In this document: piece by piece, positions 23,773 through 33,404 of the stretch
How positions within the stretch are numbered: position 1 is the stretch's first letter
Layout of the letters: every line of letters begins with the position of its first letter
Assembly (NCBI RefSeq): GCF_902833145.1
Contig: NZ_CADFEN010000017.1
Location: 1-64,000, forward strand
From: Burkholderia sp. BCC0506
Lineage (GTDB): Bacteria > Pseudomonadota > Gammaproteobacteria > Burkholderiales > Burkholderiaceae
Direction: 5' to 3'
Length of the DNA: 64,000 bases
The notes under the pieces: model-generated
What the model was told of the DNA's origin: nothing
The model's database searches: none
What the model saw: only the letters and a program-made list of their open reading frames with translations
Translations under genes and position numbers: made by a program

Positions 23773-25773
23773 TCAGCCTTCCGCCATCACCAACAACTGC
23801 GCGCCGTCCGCGACCTGGTCGCCGACGCCGTACAGCACTTCCGCGACGACGCCCGCGCCCGGCGCGCCGATCGTGTGCTCCATCTTCATCGCTTCCATCA
23901 CGATCAGCGGCGTGCCGGCTTCGACCTTCTGGCCCGGCTCGACCAGCACCGCGATCACCTTGCCGGGCATCGGTGCGGTCAGGCGGCCGCCGCCCTGCTC
24001 CGCGTCGCCCGCATGCGCGAGCAGGTTGCGCCATTCGAACGTCTCGGCCGCGCCCTGCGTAAACACATGGAACGTGTCGCCGTCCGCATACACACGGCCG
24101 GTGCCGCGCACGCCGCCCAGCGTCACGTCGAAATCGAGCGGCGTGGCGCCACGCGCCCATGCGAACGGTTGCGCGGCGGCATCGCCCGCGGCGATGCGTG
24201 TGCCGGCGCCGTCGTCCTCGTACGTGACCGTCACGTCCGCCTCGCGATCGACCGCGTGCCATTCGAGCGTGCGGCGATAGCCGCCGTTCAGCCGCCAGTC
24301 CGGCAGCGAACGCCACGGCGACGCCCCTTCCTGTGCGGCCGCATCGCGTTCGCGTGCAAGCAGCGCCGCGCATGCGAGCGCCAGCGTCGCGCGCGGCGGT
24401 TGTTGCGGCGCGAACAGCGCATCGTGGTTGCGCTCGATCAGCCCCGTATCGAGATCGGCGATCGCGAACGGCGCGCATGCGACGATCCGCTGCAGGAACG
24501 CGGCGTTCGTATGCAGGCCGACCACCTCGCACGCGCGCAGCGCACGCAGCATCAGGCCCAGCGCTTCCGCGCGGTCCGCGCCGTGGACGATCAGCTTCGC
24601 GATCATCGGATCGTAGAACGGCGTGATCGCATCGCCTTCGCGCACGCCGCTATCGACGCGCACCGGCGCGCCGATCGAGAATTCGACGCCTTCCGGCAGC
24701 CGCAGGTGCTTCAGCGTGCCGGTGGACGGCAGGAAGCCGCGTGCCGGATTCTCCGCATAGAGGCGCGCTTCGATCGCATGCCCCCGCACGCGCAGCGCTT
24801 CCTGCTTCAGCGGCAGCGGCTCGCCCGCCGCGACCCGCAGTTGCCATTCGACGAGATCGAGCCCCGTGACCATCTCGGTCACCGGGTGCTCGACCTGCAG
24901 GCGCGTATTCATTTCCATGAAGTAGAACGCGTCGCCCGTCATGATGAACTCGACGGTGCCCGCGCCGACGTAATTCACCGCGCGCGCGGCCGCGACGGCC
25001 GCCTCGCCCATCGCCTGCCGCACGTCCTCGTGCAGGCCCGGCGCCGGCGCTTCCTCGAGCACCTTCTGGTGACGGCGCTGCACCGAACAGTCGCGGTCGA
25101 ACAGATACACGGTATTGCCGTGCGTATCGCCGAACACCTGCACCTCGACGTGGCGCGGGCGCGTCAGGTATTTCTCGATCAGCACGCGGTCGTTGCCGAA
25201 GCTGCTCGCGGCTTCGCGCTGGCACGACGCGAGCGCCGCCGGGAAATCGTCGGAGCGCTCGACCACGCGCATCCCCTTGCCGCCGCCGCCCGCGCTCGCC
25301 TTCAGCAGTACCGGGTAGCCGATCGCGTCGGCTTCGCGGTGCAGCCGGGCCGCGTCCTGGTCGTCGCCGTGATAGCCGGGCACGAGCGGCACGGCGGCCG
25401 CGTGCATCAGCGCCTTCGCGGCCGCCTTCGATCCCATCGCGGCGATCGCGTCGACCGGCGGCCCGATGAACACGATGCCGGCCGCTTCGCATGCGTGCGC
25501 AAAATCTTCGTTCTCCGACAGAAAGCCGTAGCCGGGGTGAATCGCCTGCGCGCCGGTCGCGCGCGCGGCGTCGATGATGCGCTCGATGCGCAGGTAGCTG
25601 TCCGCGGCGGCCGCGCCGCCGATGTGCACGGCCTCGTCGCACGCGGCCACGTGTTTCGCGTTCGCATCCGCGTCGGAATAGACGGCGACGCTCGCGATCC
25701 CGAGACGTTTGCACGTCGCGGCGACGCGGCACGCGATTTCGCCGCGGTTGGCGATCAGAATCTTGTCGAACAT
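23773..25773 (-). CDS. liuD: 3-methylcrotonyl-CoA carboxylase alpha (biotin) subunit
   Basis: 666 residues. Biotin carboxylase comes first (FDKILIANRGEIACRVA; the ATP-grasp Gly-rich loop KASAGGGGKGM; FMEMNTRLQVEHPVTE). The biotin carboxyl carrier domain comes last, with EAMKMEH, whose Lys carries biotin. With the beta subunit it carboxylates 3-methylcrotonyl-CoA to 3-methylglutaconyl-CoA in leucine degradation; the context decides this over propionyl- or acetyl-CoA. The ATG at 25773 is chosen because FDKILIANRG is the family's N-terminus; an upstream TTG at 25809 would add 12 residues. Last gene of the operon. Confidence 0.93.
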   Translation of the reverse strand: MFDKILIANRGEIACRVAATCKRLGIASVAVYSDADANAKHVAACDEAVHIGGAAAADSYLRIERIIDAARATGAQAIHPGYGFLSENEDFAHACEAAGIVFIGPPVDAIAAMGSKAAAKALMHAAAVPLVPGYHGDDQDAARLHREADAIGYPVLLKASAGGGGKGMRVVERSDDFPAALASCQREAASSFGNDRVLIEKYLTRPRHVEVQVFGDTHGNTVYLFDRDCSVQRRHQKVLEEAPAPGLHEDVRQAMGEAAVAAARAVNYVGAGTVEFIMTGDAFYFMEMNTRLQVEHPVTEMVTGLDLVEWQLRVAAGEPLPLKQEALRVRGHAIEARLYAENPARGFLPSTGTLKHLRLPEGVEFSIGAPVRVDSGVREGDAITPFYDPMIAKLIVHGADRAEALGLMLRALRACEVVGLHTNAAFLQRIVACAPFAIADLDTGLIERNHDALFAPQQPPRATLALACAALLARERDAAAQEGASPWRSLPDWRLNGGYRRTLEWHAVDREADVTVTYEDDGAGTRIAAGDAAAQPFAWARGATPLDFDVTLGGVRGTGRVYADGDTFHVFTQGAAETFEWRNLLAHAGDAEQGGGRLTAPMPGKVIAVLVEPGQKVEAGTPLIVMEAMKMEHTIGAPGAGVVAEVLYGVGDQVADGAQLLVMAEG

Positions 25774-25809
25774 GGCTTCGATGTCGTCCGGAAGGTTGAG
25801 GTCACGCAA

Positions 25810-26595
25810 TCATTCACGCCACGACGGCGTGCGCTTTTCGAGGAAGGCCGCGATCCCTTCGCGCGCTTCCGCGCCGGCGCGGGTCCGCGCGATCCAGTCG
25901 GCGGTCTGCTCGATCAGCGTCGCGTCGAGCGCGCGGCCGGCCACGTCCGCGACGAGCCGCTTGCACGCCTTCACCGCGTCGGGGCCGTTCGCGACGAGCG
26001 TCGCCGCGAGCTTCGCAACCGTTTCGTCGAGCGCGTCGGCCGGCACCGCATCGTGAATGAAGCCGAGCGACGCCGCACGCGCGCTGTCGAACACCTCGGC
26101 CGTCGTGAAGTAGCGGCGCGCCGCGCGCTCGCCCATCGCGCGCACGACGTACGGTGCGATCGTCGCGGGAATCAGTCCGAGCCGCGCTTCCGACAGGCAG
26201 AACTTCACGCCGTCGGCGGCGATCGCGATGTCGGCCGCCGCGACGAGGCCCACGCCGCCCGCATACGCGTCGCCATGCACGCGGGCGATCACGGGCTTGC
26301 CGCAGCGATGGATCGCTTCGAGCATGCGCGCGAGCTTGCGCGCATCGGCGCGGTTCTCGTCGTCCGAGTAACCGGCCATCTTCTTCATCCAGTTCAGGTC
26401 CGCGCCCGCGCAGAATGCCGCGCCTTCCGCGGCGAGCACGACCGCGCGCACGCCTTCGTGCGCATCGAGCCATTCGAACGCGGTGGTCAGCTCGGCGATC
26501 GTCGTCTCGTTGAACGCGTTGCGCACGTCGGGACGCGCGAGCGTGACGGTCGCCACGCGGCCGGCTTCGCCGACCTTGATCGTTTCGTATCGCAT
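25810..26595 (-). CDS. liuC: Methylglutaconyl-CoA hydratase (enoyl-CoA hydratase family)
   Basis: 261 residues, ATG at 26595 (MRYETIKVGEAGRVATVTLA). Crotonase-fold landmarks are RPDVRNAFNETTI, the oxyanion-hole stretch AAEGAAFCAGADLNWMKKM (about residues 58-76) and ARVHGDAYAGGVGLVAAADI (about 103-122). It hydrates 3-methylglutaconyl-CoA to HMG-CoA in the leucine pathway, the step after the carboxylase whose subunits flank it. Gaps of 19 and 36 bp to its neighbours support one transcript. Confidence 0.9.
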   Translation of the reverse strand: MRYETIKVGEAGRVATVTLARPDVRNAFNETTIAELTTAFEWLDAHEGVRAVVLAAEGAAFCAGADLNWMKKMAGYSDDENRADARKLARMLEAIHRCGKPVIARVHGDAYAGGVGLVAAADIAIAADGVKFCLSEARLGLIPATIAPYVVRAMGERAARRYFTTAEVFDSARAASLGFIHDAVPADALDETVAKLAATLVANGPDAVKACKRLVADVAGRALDATLIEQTADWIARTRAGAEAREGIAAFLEKRTPSWRE

Positions 26596-26614
26596 CGGTC
26601 TGTCCTCCCGGGCG

Positions 26615-28222
26615 TTACATGCGGAACACGCCGAAGCGCGTGTCGTCGATCGGCGCATTCATCGACGCGGCGAGGCCGAGCCCGAGCACGTCGCGCGTCT
26701 GCGCGGGATCGATCACGCCGTCGTCCCACAGCCGCGCACTCGCGTAATACGGATGGCCCTGGCGCTCGTACTGATCGCGGATCGGCTGCTTGAACGCCTC
26801 CTCTTCTTCCGGCGACCATGCGCCGCCCTTCGCCTCGATGCCGTCGCGGCGCACGGTCGCGAGCACCGACGCGGCCTGCTCGCCGCCCATCACCGAGATG
26901 CGGGCATTCGGCCACATCCACAGGAAACGCGGGCCGAACGCGCGGCCGCACATCCCGTAGTTGCCGGCGCCGAACGAGCCGCCGATGATCACCGTGAACT
27001 TCGGCACCTTCGCATTGGACACGGCCGTCACCATCTTCGCGCCATGCCGCGCGATGCCTTCGTTCTCGTACTTGCGCCCGACCATGAAGCCCGTGATGTT
27101 CTGCAGGAATACGAGCGGGATCTTGCGCTGGCAGCACAGCTCGATGAAATGCGCGCCCTTCACGGCCGATTCGGAGAACAGGATGCCGTTGTTCGCGACG
27201 ATCCCGACCGGATGGCCCCAGATGTGTGCGAAACCGGTGACGAGCGTCGTGCCGAAGCGCGCCTTGAATTCGTCGAATTCCGAATCGTCGACGATCCGCG
27301 CGATCACCTCGCGCACGTCGAACGGCTTGCGCGTGTCCACCGGAATCACGCCGTACAGGCTCTTCGCGTCGTAGCGCGGCGGCTTCGGCTCGCGCAGCTC
27401 GACCGGCGGCGCGATCTTCGGCGCGAGGTGACTGACGATGGTGCGCGCGATCGACAGCGCATGCGCGTCGTTCTGCGCGAGATGGTCGGCCACGCCGGAC
27501 AGGCGCGTATGCACGTCGCCGCCGCCGAGATCCTCGGCGCTCACTTCCTCGCCGGTCGCGGCCTTCACGAGCGGCGGGCCGCCCAGGAAAATCGTGCCCT
27601 GGTCCTTCACGATGATCGACTCGTCGCTCATCGCCGGCACGTAGGCGCCGCCAGCCGTGCACGAGCCCATCACGACCGCGATCTGCGCGATGCCCGCGGC
27701 GGACATCGTCGCCTGGTTGAAGAAGATGCGGCCGAAGTGATCGCGATCGGGAAACACGTCGTCCTGATTCGGCAGGTTCGCGCCGCCCGAATCGACGAGG
27801 TACACGCACGGCAGCCGGTTTTCCGCGGCGATTTCCTGCGCGCGCACGTGCTTCTTCACGGTGATCGGGTAGTAGGTGCCGCCCTTGACCGTCGCGTCGT
27901 TGCACACGATCACGCATTCGCGGCCGGCGATGCGGCCGATCCCGGTGATCACGCCCGCGCCCGGCGCGTCGTCGTTGTACATGCCGTTCGCGGCGAGCTG
28001 CGAGAACTCGAGGAACGGCGCGCCCGGATCGAGCAGTTGCGCGATGCGATCGCGCGGCAGCAGCTTGCCGCGCGCGAGGTGCTTGTCGCGCGCGGCCTGT
28101 CCGCCGCCCTGCGCGAGCTGTTCGATCTTCGCGCGCAGGTCGGCGACGACCGCCTCGAGCGCGGCGGCATTCGCGCGGAAGTCTTCCGAACGCGGGTTCA
28201 GTTTCGATTCGATGATCGGCAT
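26615..28222 (-). CDS. liuB: 3-methylcrotonyl-CoA carboxylase beta (carboxyltransferase) subunit
   Basis: 535 residues, the usual length for MCC beta. It carries the two crotonase-like carboxyltransferase halves: N-terminal with [20 protein letters not shown] and [17 protein letters not shown]-terminal with [31 protein letters not shown] and [16 protein letters not shown], which form the acyl-CoA and biotin sites. It transfers the carboxyl group from biotin on the alpha subunit to 3-methylcrotonyl-CoA. It is second in the operon, 31 bp after the dehydrogenase. Confidence 0.94.
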   Translation of the reverse strand: MPIIESKLNPRSEDFRANAAALEAVVADLRAKIEQLAQGGGQAARDKHLARGKLLPRDRIAQLLDPGAPFLEFSQLAANGMYNDDAPGAGVITGIGRIAGRECVIVCNDATVKGGTYYPITVKKHVRAQEIAAENRLPCVYLVDSGGANLPNQDDVFPDRDHFGRIFFNQATMSAAGIAQIAVVMGSCTAGGAYVPAMSDESIIVKDQGTIFLGGPPLVKAATGEEVSAEDLGGGDVHTRLSGVADHLAQNDAHALSIARTIVSHLAPKIAPPVELREPKPPRYDAKSLYGVIPVDTRKPFDVREVIARIVDDSEFDEFKARFGTTLVTGFAHIWGHPVGIVANNGILFSESAVKGAHFIELCCQRKIPLVFLQNITGFMVGRKYENEGIARHGAKMVTAVSNAKVPKFTVIIGGSFGAGNYGMCGRAFGPRFLWMWPNARISVMGGEQAASVLATVRRDGIEAKGGAWSPEEEEAFKQPIRDQYERQGHPYYASARLWDDGVIDPAQTRDVLGLGLAASMNAPIDDTRFGVFRM

Positions 28223-28253
28223 CGACGGGGCTCCGTTCGCGTGACGTGGGGCG

Positions 28254-29435
28254 TTACATCGTTTCCGCGAACAGCTCGCGGCCGATCAGCATCCGGCGGA
28301 TCTCGCTCGTGCCGGCGCCGATCTCGTACAGCTTCGCATCGCGCCACAGGCGGCCGACCGGGTATTCGTTGATGTAGCCGTTGCCGCCGAGGATCTGGAT
28401 CGCCTCGCCGGCCATCCACGTCGCCTTCTCGGCCGTGTAGAGGATCACGCCCGCGCAGTCCTTGCGCACCTGGCGAATGTGGTCGCTGCCCGCCGAGTCG
28501 AGATGGCGGCCCACCGCGTACAGGTACGCGCGGCACGCCTGGAACGTGGTGTACATGTCGGCGACCTTGCCCTGGATCAGCTGGAATTCGCCGATCGCCT
28601 GCCCGAACTGCTTGCGGTCGTGGATATACGGCACCACGGCGTCGAGACACGCGGCCATGATGCCCGTCGGGCCGCCCGACAGCACCGCGCGTTCGTAGTC
28701 GAGGCCGCTCATCAGCACCTTCACGCCGCCGTTGAGCTGGCCGAGGATGTTCTCCTCCGGCACCTCGACGTCCTGGAACACGAGCTCGCCCGTGTGCGAG
28801 CCGCGCATGCCGAGCTTGTCGAGCTTCTGCGCGACCGAGAAGCCCTTCATCCCCTTCTCGACGATGAACGCGGTGATCCCGCGCGGGCCGGCTTCGATAT
28901 CCGTCTTCGCGTAGACGACGAGCGTGTCGCAATCGGGGCCGTTGGTGATCCACATCTTCGTGCCGTTGAGCACGTAGCGGTCGCCACGCTTGTCCGCGCG
29001 CAGCTTCATGCTGACGACGTCGGAGCCGGCGTTCGGCTCGCTCATCGCGAGCGCGCCGATATGTTCGCCCGACACGAGCTTCGGCAGGTACTTCCGCTTT
29101 TGCGCGTCGGTGCCGTTGCGGTGGATCTGGTTCACGCACAGGTTCGAGTGCGCGCCGTACGACAGGCCGATCGACGCCGACGCGCGCGAGATCTCTTCCA
29201 TCGCGACCATGTGCGCGGTGTAGCCCATGTTCGCGCCGCCGTATTCCTCGGAGACGGTCATGCCGAGCACGCCGAGATCGCCGAACTTCTTCCACAGATC
29301 CATCGGGAACTGGTCGGTGCGGTCGACCTCCGCCGCGCGCGGCGTGATTTCCTTCGCCGCAAACGTCGCGACGGCGTCGCGCAGCATCTCGATGTCTTCA
29401 CCGAGCATGAATTGCACGCCGGGCAGGTTGATCAT
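28254..29435 (-). CDS. liuA: Isovaleryl-CoA dehydrogenase
   Basis: 393 residues of the acyl-CoA dehydrogenase fold: N-terminal helical domain, [19 protein letters not shown] and [17 protein letters not shown] in the beta domain, then the C-terminal helices with [19 protein letters not shown]. The catalytic base fits the Glu of LDYERAVL near residue 250, the position used by isovaleryl-CoA dehydrogenases rather than the C-terminal Glu of most relatives. It oxidises isovaleryl-CoA with FAD and passes electrons to ETF. First gene of the leucine operon, divergent from the TetR gene. Confidence 0.94.
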   Translation of the reverse strand: MINLPGVQFMLGEDIEMLRDAVATFAAKEITPRAAEVDRTDQFPMDLWKKFGDLGVLGMTVSEEYGGANMGYTAHMVAMEEISRASASIGLSYGAHSNLCVNQIHRNGTDAQKRKYLPKLVSGEHIGALAMSEPNAGSDVVSMKLRADKRGDRYVLNGTKMWITNGPDCDTLVVYAKTDIEAGPRGITAFIVEKGMKGFSVAQKLDKLGMRGSHTGELVFQDVEVPEENILGQLNGGVKVLMSGLDYERAVLSGGPTGIMAACLDAVVPYIHDRKQFGQAIGEFQLIQGKVADMYTTFQACRAYLYAVGRHLDSAGSDHIRQVRKDCAGVILYTAEKATWMAGEAIQILGGNGYINEYPVGRLWRDAKLYEIGAGTSEIRRMLIGRELFAETM

Positions 29436-29495
29436 GTCTCCTCCGTCTCCAGAAAGTGTGTCGCACCCACCGATTCCTGAGTTTCGCTCAAATCG

Positions 29496-29515
29496 AATGA
29501 ATACGCCGATTCATT
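29496..29515. promoter_or_regulatory. Inverted repeat in the liu/TetR divergent region
   Basis: Perfect 7-bp arms AATGAAT and ATTCATT flank a 6-nt spacer, 60 bp upstream of the dehydrogenase start. It is a candidate operator for the divergent TetR protein. Confidence 0.4.
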
Positions 29516-29577
29516 GACCAATACAGCGGAAATTTTGCACAGTTTCGCGCCTCGCTGGGTGCTCCGTCAATAGTTTT

Positions 29578-29592
29578 CTGAGTGATACTCAG
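29578..29592. promoter_or_regulatory. Palindrome next to the TetR start
   Basis: CTGAGT-GAT-ACTCAG is a perfect 6+3+6 palindrome ending 13 bases before the TetR ATG. A looser copy of the half-site (CTGAGTTTCGCTCA) lies at about 29477-29490, next to the liu side. Together they suggest autoregulation and control of liu. Confidence 0.5.
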
Positions 29593-29605
29593 ATATGATG
29601 CGGGC

Positions 29606-30352
29606 ATGACAGCCGCTTCCGCCGACACCATGACAGCCACCGCCAAAGCCGACCGCGCCGACACGCCGCGCGCACCCGCCGGGCGCAAGTCCCAGCAGCG
29701 CGTGCAGGACATCCTGCGCGCCGGCCGTGAAGTGTTCGCCGAAAAGGGTTACGAGCATGCGACGGCCGCCGAGATCGCGCAGCGCGTCGGCGTGTCGGAG
29801 GCGACGGTGTTCAGCTATTTCCGCGGCAAGCGCGAGCTGTGCGCACGCGTGATCGCCGACTGGTACGACGAAATCATCGCCGCGTTCGAACACGGGATGC
29901 CGCGGGAGGCGTCGGTGCAGCAGCAGTTCGCGTTCATCGTGCGCACCCACCTGCGGCTGATGCTCGTGAACGGCACGGGGCTGTGCGCGCTGGTGCTGTC
30001 GGAAGGCCGCGCGAAGCAGCATGCGCTGAGCGACGAGCTCACCGCGCTGCAGCGCCGCTACACGGCGCCGCTGATGGACGTGCTCGCGCGCGGCCAGGCG
30101 GCCGGGCAGGTTCGCGCGGACCTGCCGCTGAGCTTGCTGCGCTCGATGGTGTTCGGGCCGATGGAGCACGTGCTGTGGGATGCGATCCTCGGCCACCGCA
30201 AGCTCGACACGGAAACGACGGCCACGCAGTTGATCGACATGCTGTGGGCGGCCATGCAGCCGCCGGCGCCCGAACAGGCGGCGCTGGTGCGCTTCCGGAA
30301 CGAAGTCGCGGAAGCGGTGCGGCGGCTGGAAGGCGACGCATCGCGCGGCTAA
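29606..30352 (+). CDS. TetR-family regulator divergent from liu genes
   Basis: 248 residues, ATG at 29606. The N-terminal helix-turn-helix is clear (ILRAGREVFAEKGYEHATAA, then EIAQRVGVSEATVFSYFRGK). The larger C-terminal domain should bind an inducer, probably an acyl-CoA. In beta-proteobacteria a TetR-type regulator named LiuQ was proposed by comparative genomics for branched-chain amino-acid catabolism; position makes this gene a candidate, but I cannot confirm orthology. Palindromes in the shared 170-bp region are likely operators. Confidence 0.9.
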   Translation: MTAASADTMTATAKADRADTPRAPAGRKSQQRVQDILRAGREVFAEKGYEHATAAEIAQRVGVSEATVFSYFRGKRELCARVIADWYDEIIAAFEHGMPREASVQQQFAFIVRTHLRLMLVNGTGLCALVLSEGRAKQHALSDELTALQRRYTAPLMDVLARGQAAGQVRADLPLSLLRSMVFGPMEHVLWDAILGHRKLDTETTATQLIDMLWAAMQPPAPEQAALVRFRNEVAEAVRRLEGDASRG

Positions 30353-30407
30353 CGGCCGGGACGGCGCGCGCATGCCAGCGCCGCCATTGCCCCGGGGCGC
30401 CGCGCGG

Positions 30408-30896
30408 CTACGAATCCTCGCTCACCCGCAGCGGCGCGCGGCTCTGCTCGTTGTTCAAATGCACGAACTTGCGCAACAGGCGCATCAGTTCCTGCGAATC
30501 GTCCTCGCCCATCCCGTCGAACAGGCCCGCGCGCAGTTCCTGCACCAACGGCATCACGTGCGTAAGCAGCTCGACGCCCGCCGGCGTCAACAGCAAGCGC
30601 CGCTGACGCCGCGGCAGCACTTCGCGGACGATCAATCCTTTCGCTTCGAGCCGGACGGCGAGATCGGCGGTGGTCGACGTGTCGAGCGCGACCCGCTGCG
30701 CGAGCGTCACCTGATCGAGGCCCGGATTCTCGTACAGCATCCGCAGTACCGCGTACTGCACGGGCGTCACGTCCCGGCCCAGCTTCTCGTAGAACATCGC
30801 GACCGCGATCTGGTGCGCGCGCCGGATCAGATGCCCGGGCTCGTCGTACAGATCGAGCGGGAAAGCCGGCAGGTCGGCGGGATTCGTTTTTTCCAT
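30408..30896 (-). CDS. MarR-family regulator divergent from vanAB
   Basis: 162 residues, ATG at 30896 (MEKTNPADLPAF). It has a winged helix of the MarR type: VTPVQYAVLRMLYENPGLDQ, TLAQRVALDTSTTADLAVRL and the wing LPRRQRRLLLTPAGVELL. It probably represses the vanillate demethylase genes and responds to vanillate or another aromatic acid. VanR proteins described elsewhere are often GntR- or PadR-type, so the MarR class here is worth noting. The intergenic repeat at 31017-31047 is the likely target. Confidence 0.88.
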   Translation of the reverse strand: MEKTNPADLPAFPLDLYDEPGHLIRRAHQIAVAMFYEKLGRDVTPVQYAVLRMLYENPGLDQVTLAQRVALDTSTTADLAVRLEAKGLIVREVLPRRQRRLLLTPAGVELLTHVMPLVQELRAGLFDGMGEDDSQELMRLLRKFVHLNNEQSRAPLRVSEDS

Positions 30897-31016
30897 GAAT
30901 GAGTCGATGACATAGGCGGCGCGCACCGGTTGCGCGCGCCGACGGCATGACGCCGCGTCGCGCCATTTCCCGGGAAAACCAGTATACCGTCCGCCTTGCC
31001 CCGGCCATTACCGATG

Positions 31017-31047
31017 AGTACACTGAATCTCATTCAGTACACGGAAT
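31017..31047. promoter_or_regulatory. Candidate operator in the MarR/vanA divergent region
   Basis: The direct repeat AGTACACTGAAT (31017-31028) and AGTACACGGAAT (31036-31047) overlaps a perfect inverted repeat CTGAAT-CTC-ATTCAG (31023-31037). It lies 50 bp before the vanA start. Confidence 0.6.
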
Positions 31048-31096
31048 GAAGATCGGGCCGCGCCTCGGCGGCACCGCCCTGAAGGAGACGACGCAC

Positions 31097-32176
31097 ATGT
31101 TTCTCAAGAACGCTTGGTATGTCGCGTGCACGCCCGACGAGATCGACGGCAAGCCGCTGGGTCGCAAGATCTGCAACGAATCGATGGTGCTTTATCGCGC
31201 GGCGGACGGCCAGGTCGCCGCGCTCGAGGATTTCTGCCCGCACCGCGGCGCGCCGCTGTCGCTCGGGTTCGTGCGCGACGGCGTGCTCGTGTGCGGCTAT
31301 CACGGGCTGGAAATGGGTTGCAACGGGAAAACGGCAGGCATGCCGGGCCAGCGGGTCGGCGGTTTCCCGTCGATTCGCAGCTTCCCGGCGGTCGAGCGGT
31401 ACGGCTTCGTGTGGGTCTGGCCGGGCAACGCGTCCGAGGCCGATCCCGCCAAGCTGCCCGCGCTGGCCTGGGCCGAGGATCCGGCCTGGGCGCACGGCGG
31501 CGGCCTGTATCACATCCGCTGCGACTACCGGCTGATGATCGACAACCTGATGGACCTCACGCACGAGACCTACGTGCATGCGACGAGCATCGGCCAGAAG
31601 GAAATCGACGAAGCGCCGCCGAAGACCACCAGCCATGGCGACGAAGTCGTCACGAGCCGCTTCATGGAGAACGTGATGCCGCCGCCGTTCTGGCGGATGG
31701 CGCTGCGCGGCAACGGCGTCGCCGACGACGTGCCGGTCGACCGCTGGCAGATCTGCCGTTTCACGCCGCCGAGCCACGTGATGATCGAGGTGGGCGTCGC
31801 GCATGCGGGCCACGGCGGCTACGATGCGCCGGCGAACAAGAAGGCGTCGTCGATCGTGGTCGACTTCATCACGCCCGAGACCGACACGTCGATCTGGTAT
31901 TTCTGGGGGATGGCGCGCAATTTCCGGCCCGACGACGACGCGCTGACCGCCGAGATCCGCGAAGGCCAGGGGAAGATCTTCGCGGAGGATCTCGAAATGC
32001 TGGAGCGGCAGCAGCGCAATCTCGAGCAGTGGCCCGAACGCACGCTCCTCAAGCTCAACATCGACGCCGGCGGCGTGCTGTCGCGCAAGGTGATCGACCG
32101 GCTGCTCGCCGCCGAAAGCGCGGCGAGCCCGCAGCGGCCCGTGATGCCGGTCGCGCAGGCCAGGGAGGCGTCATGA
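31097..32176 (+). CDS. vanA: Vanillate O-demethylase oxygenase subunit
   Basis: 359 residues. The Rieske [2Fe-2S] ligands are C47 and H49 in CPHRG and C66 and H69 in CGYHG. The catalytic domain carries the non-haem iron motif around NLMDLTHETYVHATS (residues about 152-166). It demethylates vanillate (or a related methoxy-aromatic acid) to protocatechuate with electrons from VanB. ATG 31097 has GAAGGAG upstream; an open frame back to 30947 is ignored. It overlaps vanB by four bases (ATGA). Confidence 0.92.
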   Translation: MFLKNAWYVACTPDEIDGKPLGRKICNESMVLYRAADGQVAALEDFCPHRGAPLSLGFVRDGVLVCGYHGLEMGCNGKTAGMPGQRVGGFPSIRSFPAVERYGFVWVWPGNASEADPAKLPALAWAEDPAWAHGGGLYHIRCDYRLMIDNLMDLTHETYVHATSIGQKEIDEAPPKTTSHGDEVVTSRFMENVMPPPFWRMALRGNGVADDVPVDRWQICRFTPPSHVMIEVGVAHAGHGGYDAPANKKASSIVVDFITPETDTSIWYFWGMARNFRPDDDALTAEIREGQGKIFAEDLEMLERQQRNLEQWPERTLLKLNIDAGGVLSRKVIDRLLAAESAASPQRPVMPVAQAREAS

Positions 32177-33138
32177 GCGCGGCGCCCCTGACGGTGCGCG
32201 TCGCCCGCAAGTGGCAGGAAGCGCGCGACATCTGCGGCTTCGAATTCGTCAGCGAGGACGGCTCGCCATTGCCGCGCTTCGACGCCGGCGCCCATATCGA
32301 CGTGCATCTGCCGGGCGGGCTCGTACGTCAGTACTCGCTGTGCAATCACCCGGAACAACGCGATCGCTATCAGATCGCGGTGCTGCGCGAGGCCGACGGC
32401 CGAGGCGGATCGCGCGCGATGCACGACGCGGTCCGGCAAGGCGATACCGTGCGGATCGGCATGCCGCGCAATCAGTTCCCGCTCGCACCCGATGCGCCGC
32501 ACCACCTGCTGCTCGCCGGCGGGATCGGCGTCACGCCGATTCTCGGCATGGCGGAATGGCTGTGCTCGTCAGGCATGCCGTTCGACATGCATTACTGCGC
32601 GCGTTCGGCCGATCGCATGGCCTTCGTCGAGCGGATCAACGCAGCCGGTTTCCGCGATCGCGTCCGCTTCCACGTCGACGACGGCGATCCCGCGCAACGC
32701 TTCGATCTGGCCGCCGTGCTCGCCGGCGCGCCCGACGGCACGCACCTCTACGTCTGCGGCCCGCGCGGCTTCATGGATGCGGTGCTGAACGCGGCGCGCG
32801 CACGCGACTGGGCCGAAGCGCGGCTGCACTACGAGTTCTTCGGCGGCGCGGTCGCGTCGTCCGGCGCCGATCGCGCGTTCCAGGTCCGGCTCGCGAGCAG
32901 CGGCAAGGTGATCGACGTGCCGGCCGAATGCACGGTGATCGCGGCGCTGGCCGCGAACGGCGTCGACGTGCTGACGTCGTGCGAGCAAGGCGTGTGCGGC
33001 ACCTGCCTGACCCGCGTGCTCGAAGGCGAGCCCGATCATCGCGATGCGTATCTGACCGACGACGAAAAGGCGGCCGGCGACCAGTTCATGCCGTGCTGCT
33101 CGCGATCGCGCAGCGACCTGCTGGTCCTCGATCTGTAG
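32173..33138 (+). CDS. vanB: Vanillate O-demethylase reductase subunit
   Basis: 321 residues of the phthalate-dioxygenase-reductase type: an FMN-binding beta barrel (GAHIDVHLPGG, RQYSLCNHP), an NAD-binding domain (LLAGGIGVTPILGMAE, YVCGPRGFMDAVL) and a C-terminal plant-type ferredoxin with SCEQGVCGTCLTRVLEG and a later Cys in FMPCCSR. It moves electrons from NADH to the VanA Rieske centre. The start overlaps the vanA stop, indicating translational coupling. Confidence 0.92.
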   Translation: MSAAPLTVRVARKWQEARDICGFEFVSEDGSPLPRFDAGAHIDVHLPGGLVRQYSLCNHPEQRDRYQIAVLREADGRGGSRAMHDAVRQGDTVRIGMPRNQFPLAPDAPHHLLLAGGIGVTPILGMAEWLCSSGMPFDMHYCARSADRMAFVERINAAGFRDRVRFHVDDGDPAQRFDLAAVLAGAPDGTHLYVCGPRGFMDAVLNAARARDWAEARLHYEFFGGAVASSGADRAFQVRLASSGKVIDVPAECTVIAALAANGVDVLTSCEQGVCGTCLTRVLEGEPDHRDAYLTDDEKAAGDQFMPCCSRSRSDLLVLDL

Positions 33139-33149
33139 GCGGGCCACCC

Positions 33150-33182
33150 GACACGCGGCGGTCGGCTCGCCCGGCGCGTGTC
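33150..33182 (+). terminator. Hairpin after vanAB
   Basis: The 8-bp stem GACACGCG/CGCGTGTC closes a GC-rich 17-nt loop, 11 bases after the vanB stop. No T-run follows. Confidence 0.45.
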
Positions 33183-33404
33183 AGCTTCCCTGTGCGCGGC
33201 TTCCGCGGCATCGCACCCGGGACGGAAACGACGACGCACGACTTCCGGACCGCCGCCATCCGCAACACGACATCGAACGCGTTGCGCGAACGGTCATCGA
33301 ACGATCCGCGGCGACCTTCGACGAGGACGAGACCGCGATCGAGCGCTGCCGCTGCCACCCGAGCCCGTTTCACCCGCGCATGCGGGCCGCGTCCATCGCT
33401 CGAC

